In this document: piece by piece, positions 55,706-63,850 of the stretch
Numbering within the stretch: position 1 is the stretch's first letter
Layout: the number at the start of each line of letters is the position of its first letter
DNA from: Cyclobacterium lianum
GTDB lineage: Bacteria; Bacteroidota; Bacteroidia; Cytophagales; Cyclobacteriaceae
Reading direction: 5' to 3'
Assembly: GCF_900143075.1 (NCBI RefSeq)
Contig: NZ_FRCY01000013.1
Location: forward strand, 1 to 64,000
DNA length: 64,000 nucleotides
Made by a program: the position numbers and the translations under genes
Notes under the pieces: model-generated
Seen by the model: only the letters and a program-made list of their open reading frames with translations
Told to the model about the DNA's origin: nothing
Database searches by the model: none

Positions 55706-56929
55706 TTATACTTTTGCAATGTTTAATTCTTCAGCGATTCTTTTTGCCACTATTCGTTCTTCCTTTGGGCGCAGCATAAAAACCGTCATGCTTATTGCAT
55801 GGTCGCCTCCACTGATTACCTCAATGGATGGCTTGCCCTGGCGGAGTTTTTCCTGCATCTGTTCCCGCGTCAGATTGATTTTATTTGGATCCCAGGAAAT
55901 TTTCAAATAAGGGGTATGGTTGGCAATTTCTGGTACGGACACTTCTGTGGTTACGCCTTCTACTTCTTCCACGACTCCAGCCACGTAGGCCACTTTGTCC
56001 TCCCACTCCTGCCATTCCTTTTCATGGTCTTTTTTAATATATTCGTCCAGGGCTACATACATGCCGAGGATTTCTTCTTTATTCACTTTCATGCCCCTGC
56101 CGATGGTTCCGCCTCTGGGTGGGGCACTTAATCTTGCTGCTTCGATCAGGTCTTTTCTTCCCATAAGAATTCCGGCGCTCTGCGGACCTTTCATGGCTTT
56201 GCCACCTGAAATACAGACCAGGTCAAAGCCCATGTCATTGTATTTCCAGAGATTTTCTACCGGAGGTACATCTGCAGCCATATCTATCATGGTAGGGATA
56301 CCGTGTTTTTTGCCCAGCGCCACCCATTCTTCATGTTTGATCTTGCCATCCGGGGCCTGATAGTTTAAAAACCACATCATGGCCGTTTTGTCATTAACAG
56401 CCCGGTCTACATCTGCTGCGGTTTCCACTTCCACCACGCTGACACCGGTATTGGTAATGGCGTGGACGTAACCGACATTATGGGATTTCTGGACGATCAC
56501 CTCTGACTTCATGCCTTCAAGATTGGGCAGTTGCCGTATTTTGTCCCGGTCCGTACCCGTCAATACTCCTGCTGTACCCAGAACCATAGCAGACCAGCAT
56601 CCGGCAGTAACAGTGGCCGCTTCGGCATGGCAGAGTGCTGCAATTTTTTCTCCCACCTTGTCCTGAACCTCGTCCAGCATGATATAGTGCCGTGATGAAA
56701 AATTGATCGTGTCCATCACTTCCTTCGGCATAAGCGAGGCCGTCATGGCGGTATAAGTGCCAGCCGCGTTGATAAAACTGCGTAATCCCAGTTCCTTGAC
56801 AATGTCTCTCTTAGGGCTCGTTTCTTCACTGGCAGCCATGGCACCCGTCAATGGTACTCCACTACCGAGTACTCCACCAATTAGTGGAAGGGAACCCAAT
56901 CTTTTTAATAATTTTCTTCTGCTAATCAT
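55706..56929 (-). CDS. Tat-exported SelA-like PLP enzyme
   Basis: A 407-residue paralog of the 30774-32393 protein without its C-terminal domain. A classic twin-arginine signal 'SRRKLLKRLGSLPLIGGVLG' marks it for export in folded form. The PLP lysine is K244 in 'CISGGKAMKGPQSAGI', and D216 in 'PTMIDMAADVPP' should contact the pyridine nitrogen. Conserved with the paralog are 'KEEILGMYVALDEYIKKDHE' and 'SAPPRGG'. The closest biochemically known relatives are SelA and D-glucosaminate-6-phosphate ammonia-lyase, so alpha,beta-elimination of ammonia is the likeliest chemistry, in the periplasm. Between RidA (58-base gap) and amidohydrolase D. Confidence 0.87.
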   Translation of the reverse strand: MISRRKLLKRLGSLPLIGGVLGSGVPLTGAMAASEETSPKRDIVKELGLRSFINAAGTYTAMTASLMPKEVMDTINFSSRHYIMLDEVQDKVGEKIAALCHAEAATVTAGCWSAMVLGTAGVLTGTDRDKIRQLPNLEGMKSEVIVQKSHNVGYVHAITNTGVSVVEVETAADVDRAVNDKTAMMWFLNYQAPDGKIKHEEWVALGKKHGIPTMIDMAADVPPVENLWKYNDMGFDLVCISGGKAMKGPQSAGILMGRKDLIEAARLSAPPRGGTIGRGMKVNKEEILGMYVALDEYIKKDHEKEWQEWEDKVAYVAGVVEEVEGVTTEVSVPEIANHTPYLKISWDPNKINLTREQMQEKLRQGKPSIEVISGGDHAISMTVFMLRPKEERIVAKRIAEELNIAKV

Positions 56930-56987
56930 ATGTACATTTGTTTTTGGTGTGTCTGACCTTCCCGGTATGGGAAGGTACCTTTCACCC

Positions 56988-57518
56988 TCAGTCTGCTACT
57001 TCTACAATCATTTCTATTTCTATGGCAATGTTATTCGGGAGTGAACCCATACCTACAGCGGAGCGGGCATGTTTGCCTTTTTCCCCAAATACCTCTACCA
57101 TGAAGTCAGAAAAACCGTTCATGACGCGGGGTTGCTGGGTAAAATCGGGGCTGGCATTGACCATTCCCAGCACTTTTACGATTCGATTTACTTTGTTCAG
57201 GTCTCCTATTTCAGCCTTGAGAGAGGATAAAAGGGCAATTCCCGTAAGTCTGGCAGCCTCCTGCCCTTCGCTTACCGTCAGTTCTGTACCCAATTTTCCC
57301 TGGACGCTGGTACCATCGCCCTTTGAAGGGCCATGTCCGGAGAGGAATATCAGATTTCCGGTTCTGACCGCCCTTACGAAGTTTGCCGTCGGGGGCGAGG
57401 GTGTGGTGAGGTTGATACCCATGGCTTTTAATTTTTCTTCCGGTCCCTGCTGTGCGTAGGTAATCATGGGGACAGAAAACAGGAAGATTACCAATAGCGA
57501 TTGAAGTGGTTTAAGCAT
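56988..57518 (-). CDS. Secreted RidA/YjgF-family protein
   Basis: A 176-residue protein with a cleavable signal peptide ('LVIFLFSVPMITYA') rather than a lipobox. It is about 60-70 percent identical by eye to the RidA lipoprotein at 30119-30700: shared blocks are 'SSLKAEIGDLNKVNRIVK', 'GMVNASPDF', 'NGFSDFMVEVFGEKGKHARS' and 'AVGMGSLPNNIAIEIEMIVE'. The Arg in 'KHARSAVG' is the expected catalytic arginine. It precedes the PLP gene in the same operon, as expected for a partner that removes reactive enamines. Confidence 0.88.
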   Translation of the reverse strand: MLKPLQSLLVIFLFSVPMITYAQQGPEEKLKAMGINLTTPSPPTANFVRAVRTGNLIFLSGHGPSKGDGTSVQGKLGTELTVSEGQEAARLTGIALLSSLKAEIGDLNKVNRIVKVLGMVNASPDFTQQPRVMNGFSDFMVEVFGEKGKHARSAVGMGSLPNNIAIEIEMIVEVAD

Positions 57519-57560
57519 TTTTTAGGCTTGTTTTTATGGTTGTATACATTCATTTACAGT

Positions 57561-58811
57561 TTATTCATTCCAGGCTTTACTTCCCAGTCCATTGAGGTCC
57601 CAAACGATGCGTCCGGCCCTCAGGGTCAACTCCGTCTCTAGTTTACGACTTCCGGCATGGGCCTCGCCTGCCGAATCCAGGAAGCCATAATTGCCCTCAT
57701 GCATGCTGAAAATAGCCAGGTCAGCTACAGCGCCCTCTGACAGGTGTCCCAATTCTTCACGTTGGATTACCTGCGCAGGCTTCCAGGTGGAGGCCGCGAT
57801 GGACTGCTGCAGGCTCATCCCCAGGTTGATCATTTTTGAGATTACATTTAGCATGTCCTTCATCCCGGCATTCATGCTACCAGTGTGCAGGTCTGTACTA
57901 ATGGTATTTGGCCAAAATCCCTGTTCGGTAGACGGCACAGCAACATCGTAGTAAAAAGAGCCACCGCCGTGCCCCAGGTCAAAAATAAGCCCGTTATTCT
58001 GTGCTTTTATCCAATGTTCCCTCACATAACCGTCTTCATCCAGCACCGCTTCTTTGGGGCCATGCCCGGAATAATTTCTTCCGTACATGTGAGTCAGGAT
58101 ATCACCAGGTCTCAGTATTTCCAAAAACAATTTATCGAGAGGCAGCGCGGGGTCAGCTCCGCCCAAATCCACCATTACAGGGATATTTGCCATTTTTCCG
58201 GCTGCTGCTGCTTTATGATAGGGCTCCCATTCGTGCCCGCGGAAGTGTGCTATCTTCACACCGATAATTTCAGGAAACTGCCTGGCTACCATGGCGGTCA
58301 TTTTTGGATCCATATCTCCCTGATACTGCTCGTTGGGAACGACCCCGCTCATGCCATCCCCTACGATATTGATAAAAGCCAATACCCTTGTGGCGGATCG
58401 GTCAATGACTTGTTCCTTGAAAAGCCTGAAGTTTCTCCATCCGGCGCCACCGGCATCGGCTACGGTGGTCACTCCTGCGCGAAAAGTGAAACCATCTGGG
58501 GGCAAAGCAGTGAAACTATTACTCAGATACCGGTGTGGAACAGTACCGAAAAAATGATGTCCGTGGATATCGATCAGGCCGGGAGTGACGATAAGTCCCT
58601 GCGCATCGATCGTTTTTTTTGCAGTTTCAGGATCAATATCCCGGTCTACACGGGCTATTTTACCTCCGGCGATCGCGATGTCCATCATCCTGTCAATCTG
58701 GTTTTTTGGATCGATCAGGTGACCGTTTTTCACCAGAAGGTCATATTCCTGGCCCATTGCATGCAGCAACAGGAAACAAAGGAAAGCGGTTAGTAAACCA
58801 GGTCTTTTCAT
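57561..58811 (-). CDS. Secreted amidohydrolase/deacetylase-family metallohydrolase (C)
   Basis: A 416-residue protein with a signal peptide. Metal-site motifs are 'LIDIHGHHFFGTVPHRY', 'IGVKIAHFRGHEWEPY', 'DILTHMYGRNYSG' and 'TISTDLHTGSMNAGM'. Strand 5 reads 'PVMVDLGGADPALPL', with Asp at the usual His position. Third gene of the second operon, before RidA. Four members of one family in 25 kb suggest a set of related substrates or stepwise hydrolysis of one compound. Confidence 0.87.
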   Translation of the reverse strand: MKRPGLLTAFLCFLLLHAMGQEYDLLVKNGHLIDPKNQIDRMMDIAIAGGKIARVDRDIDPETAKKTIDAQGLIVTPGLIDIHGHHFFGTVPHRYLSNSFTALPPDGFTFRAGVTTVADAGGAGWRNFRLFKEQVIDRSATRVLAFINIVGDGMSGVVPNEQYQGDMDPKMTAMVARQFPEIIGVKIAHFRGHEWEPYHKAAAAGKMANIPVMVDLGGADPALPLDKLFLEILRPGDILTHMYGRNYSGHGPKEAVLDEDGYVREHWIKAQNNGLIFDLGHGGGSFYYDVAVPSTEQGFWPNTISTDLHTGSMNAGMKDMLNVISKMINLGMSLQQSIAASTWKPAQVIQREELGHLSEGAVADLAIFSMHEGNYGFLDSAGEAHAGSRKLETELTLRAGRIVWDLNGLGSKAWNE

Positions 58812-58870
58812 GATTGCCTTTTCTTAGTCAGTTGACCATGTTGCTTAGTTATTCTCGATTTCATGCACAC

Positions 58871-59620
58871 TTATTGAAAGATGATCTCGCCAAAGTAAGC
58901 GGGAAGGTGAAAGTCTGGCCTCTCGTTCACTACCTCGTTCCAGGTAAAAAAGTGGGGATTGCTGGTTTTGCTTCCAGTCTTATAAAAGTTGGCCTTCCAG
59001 GTCACTCCAGGCGCCGGAGTAGTAATCTCACGGTATTTTTTCAATATATCCAATGGCATGCTGAATTCTATGTACCAGGTCACTTCGTCCTGGATTTCCG
59101 GATCAACTTTATCCGGCATGCTATGGGCAATTTCTATCTGGGCTATATCCGATGCGTCAAGTACTTCATAGGTTTTTCTGGGTTTGGTCACATGGTGCAT
59201 CAGCGGAACCCCGGCACAGTTGATTTCGAGATTAAAGTATTCCAGTGGTGCCGTCACATCCGGTGAAAAGAAAAACTCCACGCAGGAATCTGTGGAAACC
59301 GGTCCGTTTACCTCCTGCACCAGGCAGCGCACATAGCGGTCTTCGACTTTAAATATTCCGTAGATATTCTTTTTGTCGTACCGCAACTTCAGCTGGGTTT
59401 TGGGGGAAAAGTGCGGGCGATCACCCATATGGAGTGCGATTTCGGCGGATGGAGTATTCCTCCATACTTCTTTTTCCCAGTTGCCGTCAATAGTTATGGG
59501 TTGCGTCACAGGATGGACCGGGTATCTGGAAGGTTCGGATGTGGATTGGATCATGGTATCTGTAAAATGACTGTTATACAGCCCAAGTACTAGTACAAAT
59601 ACAAGCGGTACAAGTTTCAT
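58871..59620 (-). CDS. Carbohydrate-binding family 9-like secreted protein
   Basis: A 249-residue protein with an N-terminal signal peptide. The rest is a beta-sandwich of the CBM9-like/DOMON type ('PITIDGNWEKEVWRNTPSAE', 'QLKLRYDKKNIYGIFKVED', 'DSCVEFFFSPDVTAPLEYFN', 'EVTWYIEFSMPLDILKKY'). Such domains bind sugars or hold heme in secreted redox proteins. It lies directly after the dehydrogenase-cytochrome gene, so it may help bind that enzyme's substrate. Exact ligand unknown. Confidence 0.85.
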   Translation of the reverse strand: MKLVPLVFVLVLGLYNSHFTDTMIQSTSEPSRYPVHPVTQPITIDGNWEKEVWRNTPSAEIALHMGDRPHFSPKTQLKLRYDKKNIYGIFKVEDRYVRCLVQEVNGPVSTDSCVEFFFSPDVTAPLEYFNLEINCAGVPLMHHVTKPRKTYEVLDASDIAQIEIAHSMPDKVDPEIQDEVTWYIEFSMPLDILKKYREITTPAPGVTWKANFYKTGSKTSNPHFFTWNEVVNERPDFHLPAYFGEIIFQ

Positions 59621-59658
59621 TTGAGTTGAATTTACGGATTTAAGACAGTCAACGCAAG

Positions 59659-61422
59659 TTATTGCAGTTCATTCCTGACTTTGGCCACTTCTGTGGCGGA
59701 AATACTGGAGGAATTGTTGCCGAAGTTTTTTCGGATATAGGTCAGTACGCCGGCAATTTCCGCATCACTTAAAAATGAATGTGCGGGCATGATACCGTTG
59801 TATTTGACCCCATTGACCTCAATTTGTTCTTCCAGACCATTGAGCACCAGGCCAATCAATCGCCGATTGTTGCGGGTCACCCATTCTGTTTCTGACAAGG
59901 GCGGAAAACGGGTGCCATCACCTTTGCCATTCGCCTGGTGGCAGGTGGCGCAATATATGTTGTAGGTTTGAGCTCCGGTCTCCAGCAGCCCTTTCTCCAG
60001 ATTATCGGCTTCTTCATCCGGGTTTTTGATGTTTGTCCGGGTATTTTTTCTATGCTCGAGTTTGGCCAGGGCTTCTTCTCCAAAATCTTCTTTCCCGCCC
60101 GTGTACATGATCCTCCATATTTTACCCTGAACACTCTCTGTAATGTAGAGAGATCCGTCTGGACCCATGGATATACCCATCGGCCGCGCAGCCGCATCTC
60201 CGGTATTGACGATGGTATCCAGTTGGGCAAATCCATCTGCAAAGACCTCCCAGGGGCCTGAAGGTTTTCCGTTCTCAAAGGGGACAAAGCCTACAAAATA
60301 GCCACCCTGAGGGTAGGGTCCTCTAATGGTACTTCCATGAAAAGCCACAAATGCACCATTTTTATACCTTTCCGGAAATTGGTCTCCCTGATAAAAATAC
60401 AGGTCATTCGGTGCAAAATGTCCCGGAAATCCTATAAGAGGCCATGTTACATCTTCTGCCCCAGTTGCCAATTCTTTATCACCTCCGTATTCCGGATTCA
60501 ATAGCTTTTTTTCGCGCATGTGGTCGTAATAAAAATAAGGCCAGCCCCCGTCTGTTCCATCTTCCACCTTAAATAATTCTTCTGAAGGGAGAATGGCCGA
60601 CTCCCACCGGGAAAACATGTCTGGCCAGGTACGGTGCAGGTTATCGCGGCCATGTTGTACCACATACAGGCTGTTTTCTGCTTTGTTCCAATCCATGGCG
60701 ACGACGCTTCGAATGCCGGTAGCATACCTGTATCCATCTTCCTGTTGTGTTTGATTGAGTTTGTTGGCATCAAACCTCCATATACCACCATGCCATTCCA
60801 GCTCCGGACAGGGATCCATTCCGGGTGCGCCAGGTTTCCGGTTAAATTCCTGGCAGACATCTCCCGGCGAGCCAAACGGTACGTACATGTTTCCTTCCTG
60901 GTCAAATGCCAGAGGCTTTGCGATGTGCTCATAACCATGTACCGCATTCTTATAGTCATCTCTCATGATCAATTCTACCTCAGCATCAGGTACCAGATTA
61001 TCCGGATCTAATTCGGTCCGGTACACCTCTCCGGCTGTACTGAAATAGAGGTATCCATTGTATATTTCCATCCCGGTGCCGTAATTACCGGTATCGGTAT
61101 AGTCGCCGAAGGTCTCTACCTGGTCCGCCTTACCGTCTTTGTCGGTATCCCTTAAGCCCACCACTCCCTGACCGGCTTTGTTGGGCACCCTCAATTTGAC
61201 GTAGATGTCACCATTATCATTCACTGTCAGGTGTCGTGCCCTGCCTATGCTGTCTACCACTACCACCGCTCCGAACCCATCAGGAAGAAAAAGTCCTCCA
61301 TTGTCCGGATCTGCAGGGGGTAGGGACTCCCCTTGCTGGCAGGAGGTAAAAAGGCTCAAAACAATGCCTGTGAGTAACCCCATGGTCAAGCAATGGCGGG
61401 TGCTCAGTAATCTTTGTAACAT
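59659..61422 (-). CDS. Propeller dehydrogenase-like lipoprotein with C-terminal cytochrome c
   Basis: ATG 61422 gives 587 residues with lipobox 'LFTSCQQ'. Residues about 25-430 form a six-bladed propeller of the L-sorbosone/soluble glucose dehydrogenase-like (PQQ-type) family: 'PDGFGAVVVVDSIGRARHLT', 'NDNGDIYVKLRVPN', 'YRYATGIRSVVAMDW', 'GTDGGWPYFYYDHM' and 'GPDGSLYITESVQGKIWRIM'. A C-terminal cytochrome c domain has heme motif CATCH ('NIYCATCHQANGKGDG') and a Met ligand in 'YNGIMPAHSFLSD'. It would oxidise an alcohol or sugar in the periplasm and pass electrons to heme. First gene of the second operon; a decayed copy lies at 36413-36893. Confidence 0.9.
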   Translation of the reverse strand: MLQRLLSTRHCLTMGLLTGIVLSLFTSCQQGESLPPADPDNGGLFLPDGFGAVVVVDSIGRARHLTVNDNGDIYVKLRVPNKAGQGVVGLRDTDKDGKADQVETFGDYTDTGNYGTGMEIYNGYLYFSTAGEVYRTELDPDNLVPDAEVELIMRDDYKNAVHGYEHIAKPLAFDQEGNMYVPFGSPGDVCQEFNRKPGAPGMDPCPELEWHGGIWRFDANKLNQTQQEDGYRYATGIRSVVAMDWNKAENSLYVVQHGRDNLHRTWPDMFSRWESAILPSEELFKVEDGTDGGWPYFYYDHMREKKLLNPEYGGDKELATGAEDVTWPLIGFPGHFAPNDLYFYQGDQFPERYKNGAFVAFHGSTIRGPYPQGGYFVGFVPFENGKPSGPWEVFADGFAQLDTIVNTGDAAARPMGISMGPDGSLYITESVQGKIWRIMYTGGKEDFGEEALAKLEHRKNTRTNIKNPDEEADNLEKGLLETGAQTYNIYCATCHQANGKGDGTRFPPLSETEWVTRNNRRLIGLVLNGLEEQIEVNGVKYNGIMPAHSFLSDAEIAGVLTYIRKNFGNNSSSISATEVAKVRNELQ

Positions 61423-61818
61423 CGATTGATCAATTGAATTTGAAAACAGCTTAATATTCGTGAAATATGCTGGGTGCCGGATTTTCAAGTAAGATAAAGC
61501 GAATTCATAAAATTTCCTCAAAATAAATGTCCATTCGTTGATAAAATTTACCTAAATGGAAAATTGAAGTGATTTGTGAACGGAAAAAAGTTTGAAGTCC
61601 TGTCTGGGATCACCTGCATTGGCGCTCAGATTGGATAAAGGCAGTGCCGGGTGGGATTAACAACCTGCGTTTGACCATTCTGTACCATCTTGAAATAGGA
61701 GTTTGACGGATTCCAAATGAAATCCTAATGGAGAAGATGCTTGTGTACGGCGAAGCATCTTCTAGCAGAGGTGTAGCCGGATTACATAAATCGGTATCGA
61801 AGCTTTACCGGCCATTCG
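61423..61818. other. Intergenic region upstream of the second operon, with an inverted repeat
   Basis: About 400 bp without a gene. GAAGATGCTT (61733-61742) and AAGCATCTTC (61753-61762) form a perfect 10-bp stem around a 10-base loop. No T-tract follows, so it may be an operator or RNA element rather than a terminator. It lies 57 bases after the stop of the B12-type regulator gene on the same strand and should be included in that gene's 3' end or in the promoter of the operon at 61422. Confidence 0.55.
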
Positions 61819-62706
61819 TCAGGCTACGTGGGTTAGGGAAACGAGATACTCCTTGATATCTTTCAGGTATTGCATGACATGAACGTTGGGAGGGATTCTA
61901 AGGTCCTGCCCGATGATTTGATAGCCCGAAATCAAAATTTGTGAGGTGGAAAAACGATCGCTGAGTGAATCCAGATAAGCCTGAACCTGCTCCCCGGACG
62001 GAGAAGTAGTAATTACGGTGACCAGATAATCTGGCTTATGGACTTCGTACACGCTATTTAAATCTTCATCCGGGGTGTTTTGACCCAGATAGATGACCTT
62101 ATGTCCGCTTGCTTTGAGCAAATAGCTGGAGAAGAGCAGAGAAATTTCGTGCAGCTCACCCTCAGGCAGAAACAAAAGAAATTTTTTCCCTCCACCGGAG
62201 TACATCTGCCCATCGATAGCAACGATTAATTTTTGCCTCACCAGATTACTGATAAAATGCTCCTGACCGGGATGGATACTGCCCGTCTGCCAAAGTATAC
62301 CAATTTTTGACAAAAAAGGGTAAATGATATGGAGCATGGTCAGCTCGAAACCGATTTTAAGGATATTGGTGGCGATAATTTTTTCGAATCGCTCTTCGTC
62401 CAATTCCACCATGGTAATGATAAGAGAGTGAATCTGATCGTCATAGGCAAAGGACCTTTCGGTCATTTTCAGCACTTCAGCTTTCATTTCTGCAAGCGAG
62501 AGCTTTGCTATTTTGCTGATCTTGTAACCATTATCGTTCAGCAGGGCCACATTCAGAATCAGCTTCAGATCCTCATCATCATAAAACCGGATGTTGGTCT
62601 CCGTTCTTTTGGGTTTCAGTAAGTTGTATCGTTGTTCCCAAACCCTCAAAGTGTGGGCCTTGATTCCAGACAATTGCTCCAAATCCTTAATAGAATAACT
62701 ACTCAT
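61819..62706 (-). CDS. MerR-family regulator with B12-binding domain (CarH/LitR-like)
   Basis: ATG 62706 gives 295 residues. The N-terminal MerR helix-turn-helix is 'SIKDLEQLSGIKAHTLRVW' with 'EQRYNLLKPKRTETNIRFYD'. A B12-binding cap (about 90-170, 'GSIHPGQEHFISNLVRQKL') and a Rossmann-type cobalamin domain follow, with the likely cobalt-ligand His in 'PEGELHEISLLFSSYLL' and 'HKVIYLGQNTPDEDLNSVYE'. CarH relatives repress carotenoid genes in the dark with adenosylcobalamin and release DNA in light. The gene overlaps crtZ by 8 bases, so it is in the same transcript as two carotenoid genes. Confidence 0.9.
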   Translation of the reverse strand: MSSYSIKDLEQLSGIKAHTLRVWEQRYNLLKPKRTETNIRFYDDEDLKLILNVALLNDNGYKISKIAKLSLAEMKAEVLKMTERSFAYDDQIHSLIITMVELDEERFEKIIATNILKIGFELTMLHIIYPFLSKIGILWQTGSIHPGQEHFISNLVRQKLIVAIDGQMYSGGGKKFLLFLPEGELHEISLLFSSYLLKASGHKVIYLGQNTPDEDLNSVYEVHKPDYLVTVITTSPSGEQVQAYLDSLSDRFSTSQILISGYQIIGQDLRIPPNVHVMQYLKDIKEYLVSLTHVA

Positions 62707-63148
62707 CGCGCTTTTTTTTGAAATATTTAAAAGGAACAAAAAACAAACCAAATGATACAGATCCATCTCTGTATCTGCTGGCATGATGCGCCTGATGGGC
62801 TTTGAATATACCAGCCAAAAATCTGCTTTTTGGCCTCCCAAAGAACTTTAACCTGCGATGAATGAGTATATCATGCAGAAAGAAATAACTCATTCCATAT
62901 ACACTTATTCCAATCCCCATCCAAAACCTGTAATCAAAATTTTCCCGTCCAAGAAAGATAAGGGTAACGGCAATACCACCGAACAGCAGCGAGAATAGGT
63001 CATTGAGTTCGAAATAGCCTTTACCATGCTGATGGTGGGTTTTGTGGATCATCCATAACGGACCATGCATGATATATTTGTGGATAAACCAGCCTGCAAG
63101 CTCCATAGCCAAAAAACCCATCAATATATACCCAAGTGCATAGATCAT
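62699..63148 (-). CDS. crtZ: Beta-carotene hydroxylase-like fatty acid hydroxylase superfamily protein
   Basis: A 149-residue membrane di-iron enzyme with the CrtZ layout. His motifs are 'GWFIHKYIMHGPLW', 'IHKTHHQHGKG', 'FLHDILIHRRLKFF' and 'FKAHQAHHASRYRDG', the four clusters that bind the diiron centre. CrtZ hydroxylates beta-carotene at C3 to give zeaxanthin. Four hydrophobic helices are visible. It lies between a carotenoid biosynthesis gene upstream (36-base gap) and the overlapping B12-type regulator gene. Confidence 0.92.
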   Translation of the reverse strand: MIYALGYILMGFLAMELAGWFIHKYIMHGPLWMIHKTHHQHGKGYFELNDLFSLLFGGIAVTLIFLGRENFDYRFWMGIGISVYGMSYFFLHDILIHRRLKFFGRPKSRFLAGIFKAHQAHHASRYRDGSVSFGLFFVPFKYFKKKRDE

Positions 63149-63184
63149 CGCAATGACAACTTTTGATTGAATAAAATGTTTTGC

Positions 63185-63850
63185 TTAATCAAGAATAATG
63201 GCCAAAATGGAAAAAAACAACATCAGGTTCACGAAAATGAACACATTTAAAGGATTTTTCTTTCCAAAACTTGTTTTCCTGTAGGCCAGTTGGATGATAA
63301 ATGCGATGAAAAACCAACCTGCAAAATTGGACAAGGGGATGTCGTTTCGTTCCCATTCCCAAAAATCCAGGGCGACGGCCACCGGCTCCAATATAAGATC
63401 CATCACTACCATAAGCAACGAACTGGCTGCGCCAGCCAGGAAATCGGACTTGATCCATCCATGCAGGATGCCACCGGTGAGATACACCAGCAGAAACCAG
63501 TTCAGACCTATGATCAGCGGGACTCCCATCAATCGGGGACCCAGGACAGGACCGTAATTGTATTCCCCGAATATCAAACCCGTTTTTACTCCAATGATTT
63601 CGGATACCATACCTACTGTAAACGCGAAAAGGGCAAAGAAAATAAATCTGCGGTTAAAGTCAGTATGGAAAGAAAGCAATATGCCCGTGACGGCTAGCAG
63701 GTGAAAGGGGGTGAGGTATTGAAAATAGGGTCTGAATTGGGGAACCGAAAGTCCGAACAGCCCAACCAGATGGAGGATGAGAACGACCATTTTAGCTCCA
63801 TTTAGCTTATCCGTTTTGAAAAAAGAAGGCAATTTTAGAAGATTGCTCAT
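63185..63850 (-). CDS. Carotenoid biosynthesis membrane protein (CruF-like)
   Basis: A 221-residue protein with about seven predicted membrane segments. It matches the carotenoid biosynthesis protein family (DUF422/CruF-like) with 'SEIIGVKTGLIFGEYNYGPV', 'LGPRLMGVPLIIGLNWFLL' and 'MDLILEPVAVALDFWEWE'. Members add water to the end group of gamma-carotene-like pigments or otherwise modify the chain. First visible gene of the crt unit; any earlier genes would lie beyond 64000. Confidence 0.9.
   Translation of the reverse strand: MSNLLKLPSFFKTDKLNGAKMVVLILHLVGLFGLSVPQFRPYFQYLTPFHLLAVTGILLSFHTDFNRRFIFFALFAFTVGMVSEIIGVKTGLIFGEYNYGPVLGPRLMGVPLIIGLNWFLLVYLTGGILHGWIKSDFLAGAASSLLMVVMDLILEPVAVALDFWEWERNDIPLSNFAGWFFIAFIIQLAYRKTSFGKKNPLNVFIFVNLMLFFSILAIILD

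Noticed and set aside
55706-56929. Selenocysteine synthase SelA
   Set aside because: Tat signal, no selB or selD nearby and operon context with amidohydrolases and RidA; only the fold family is shared.
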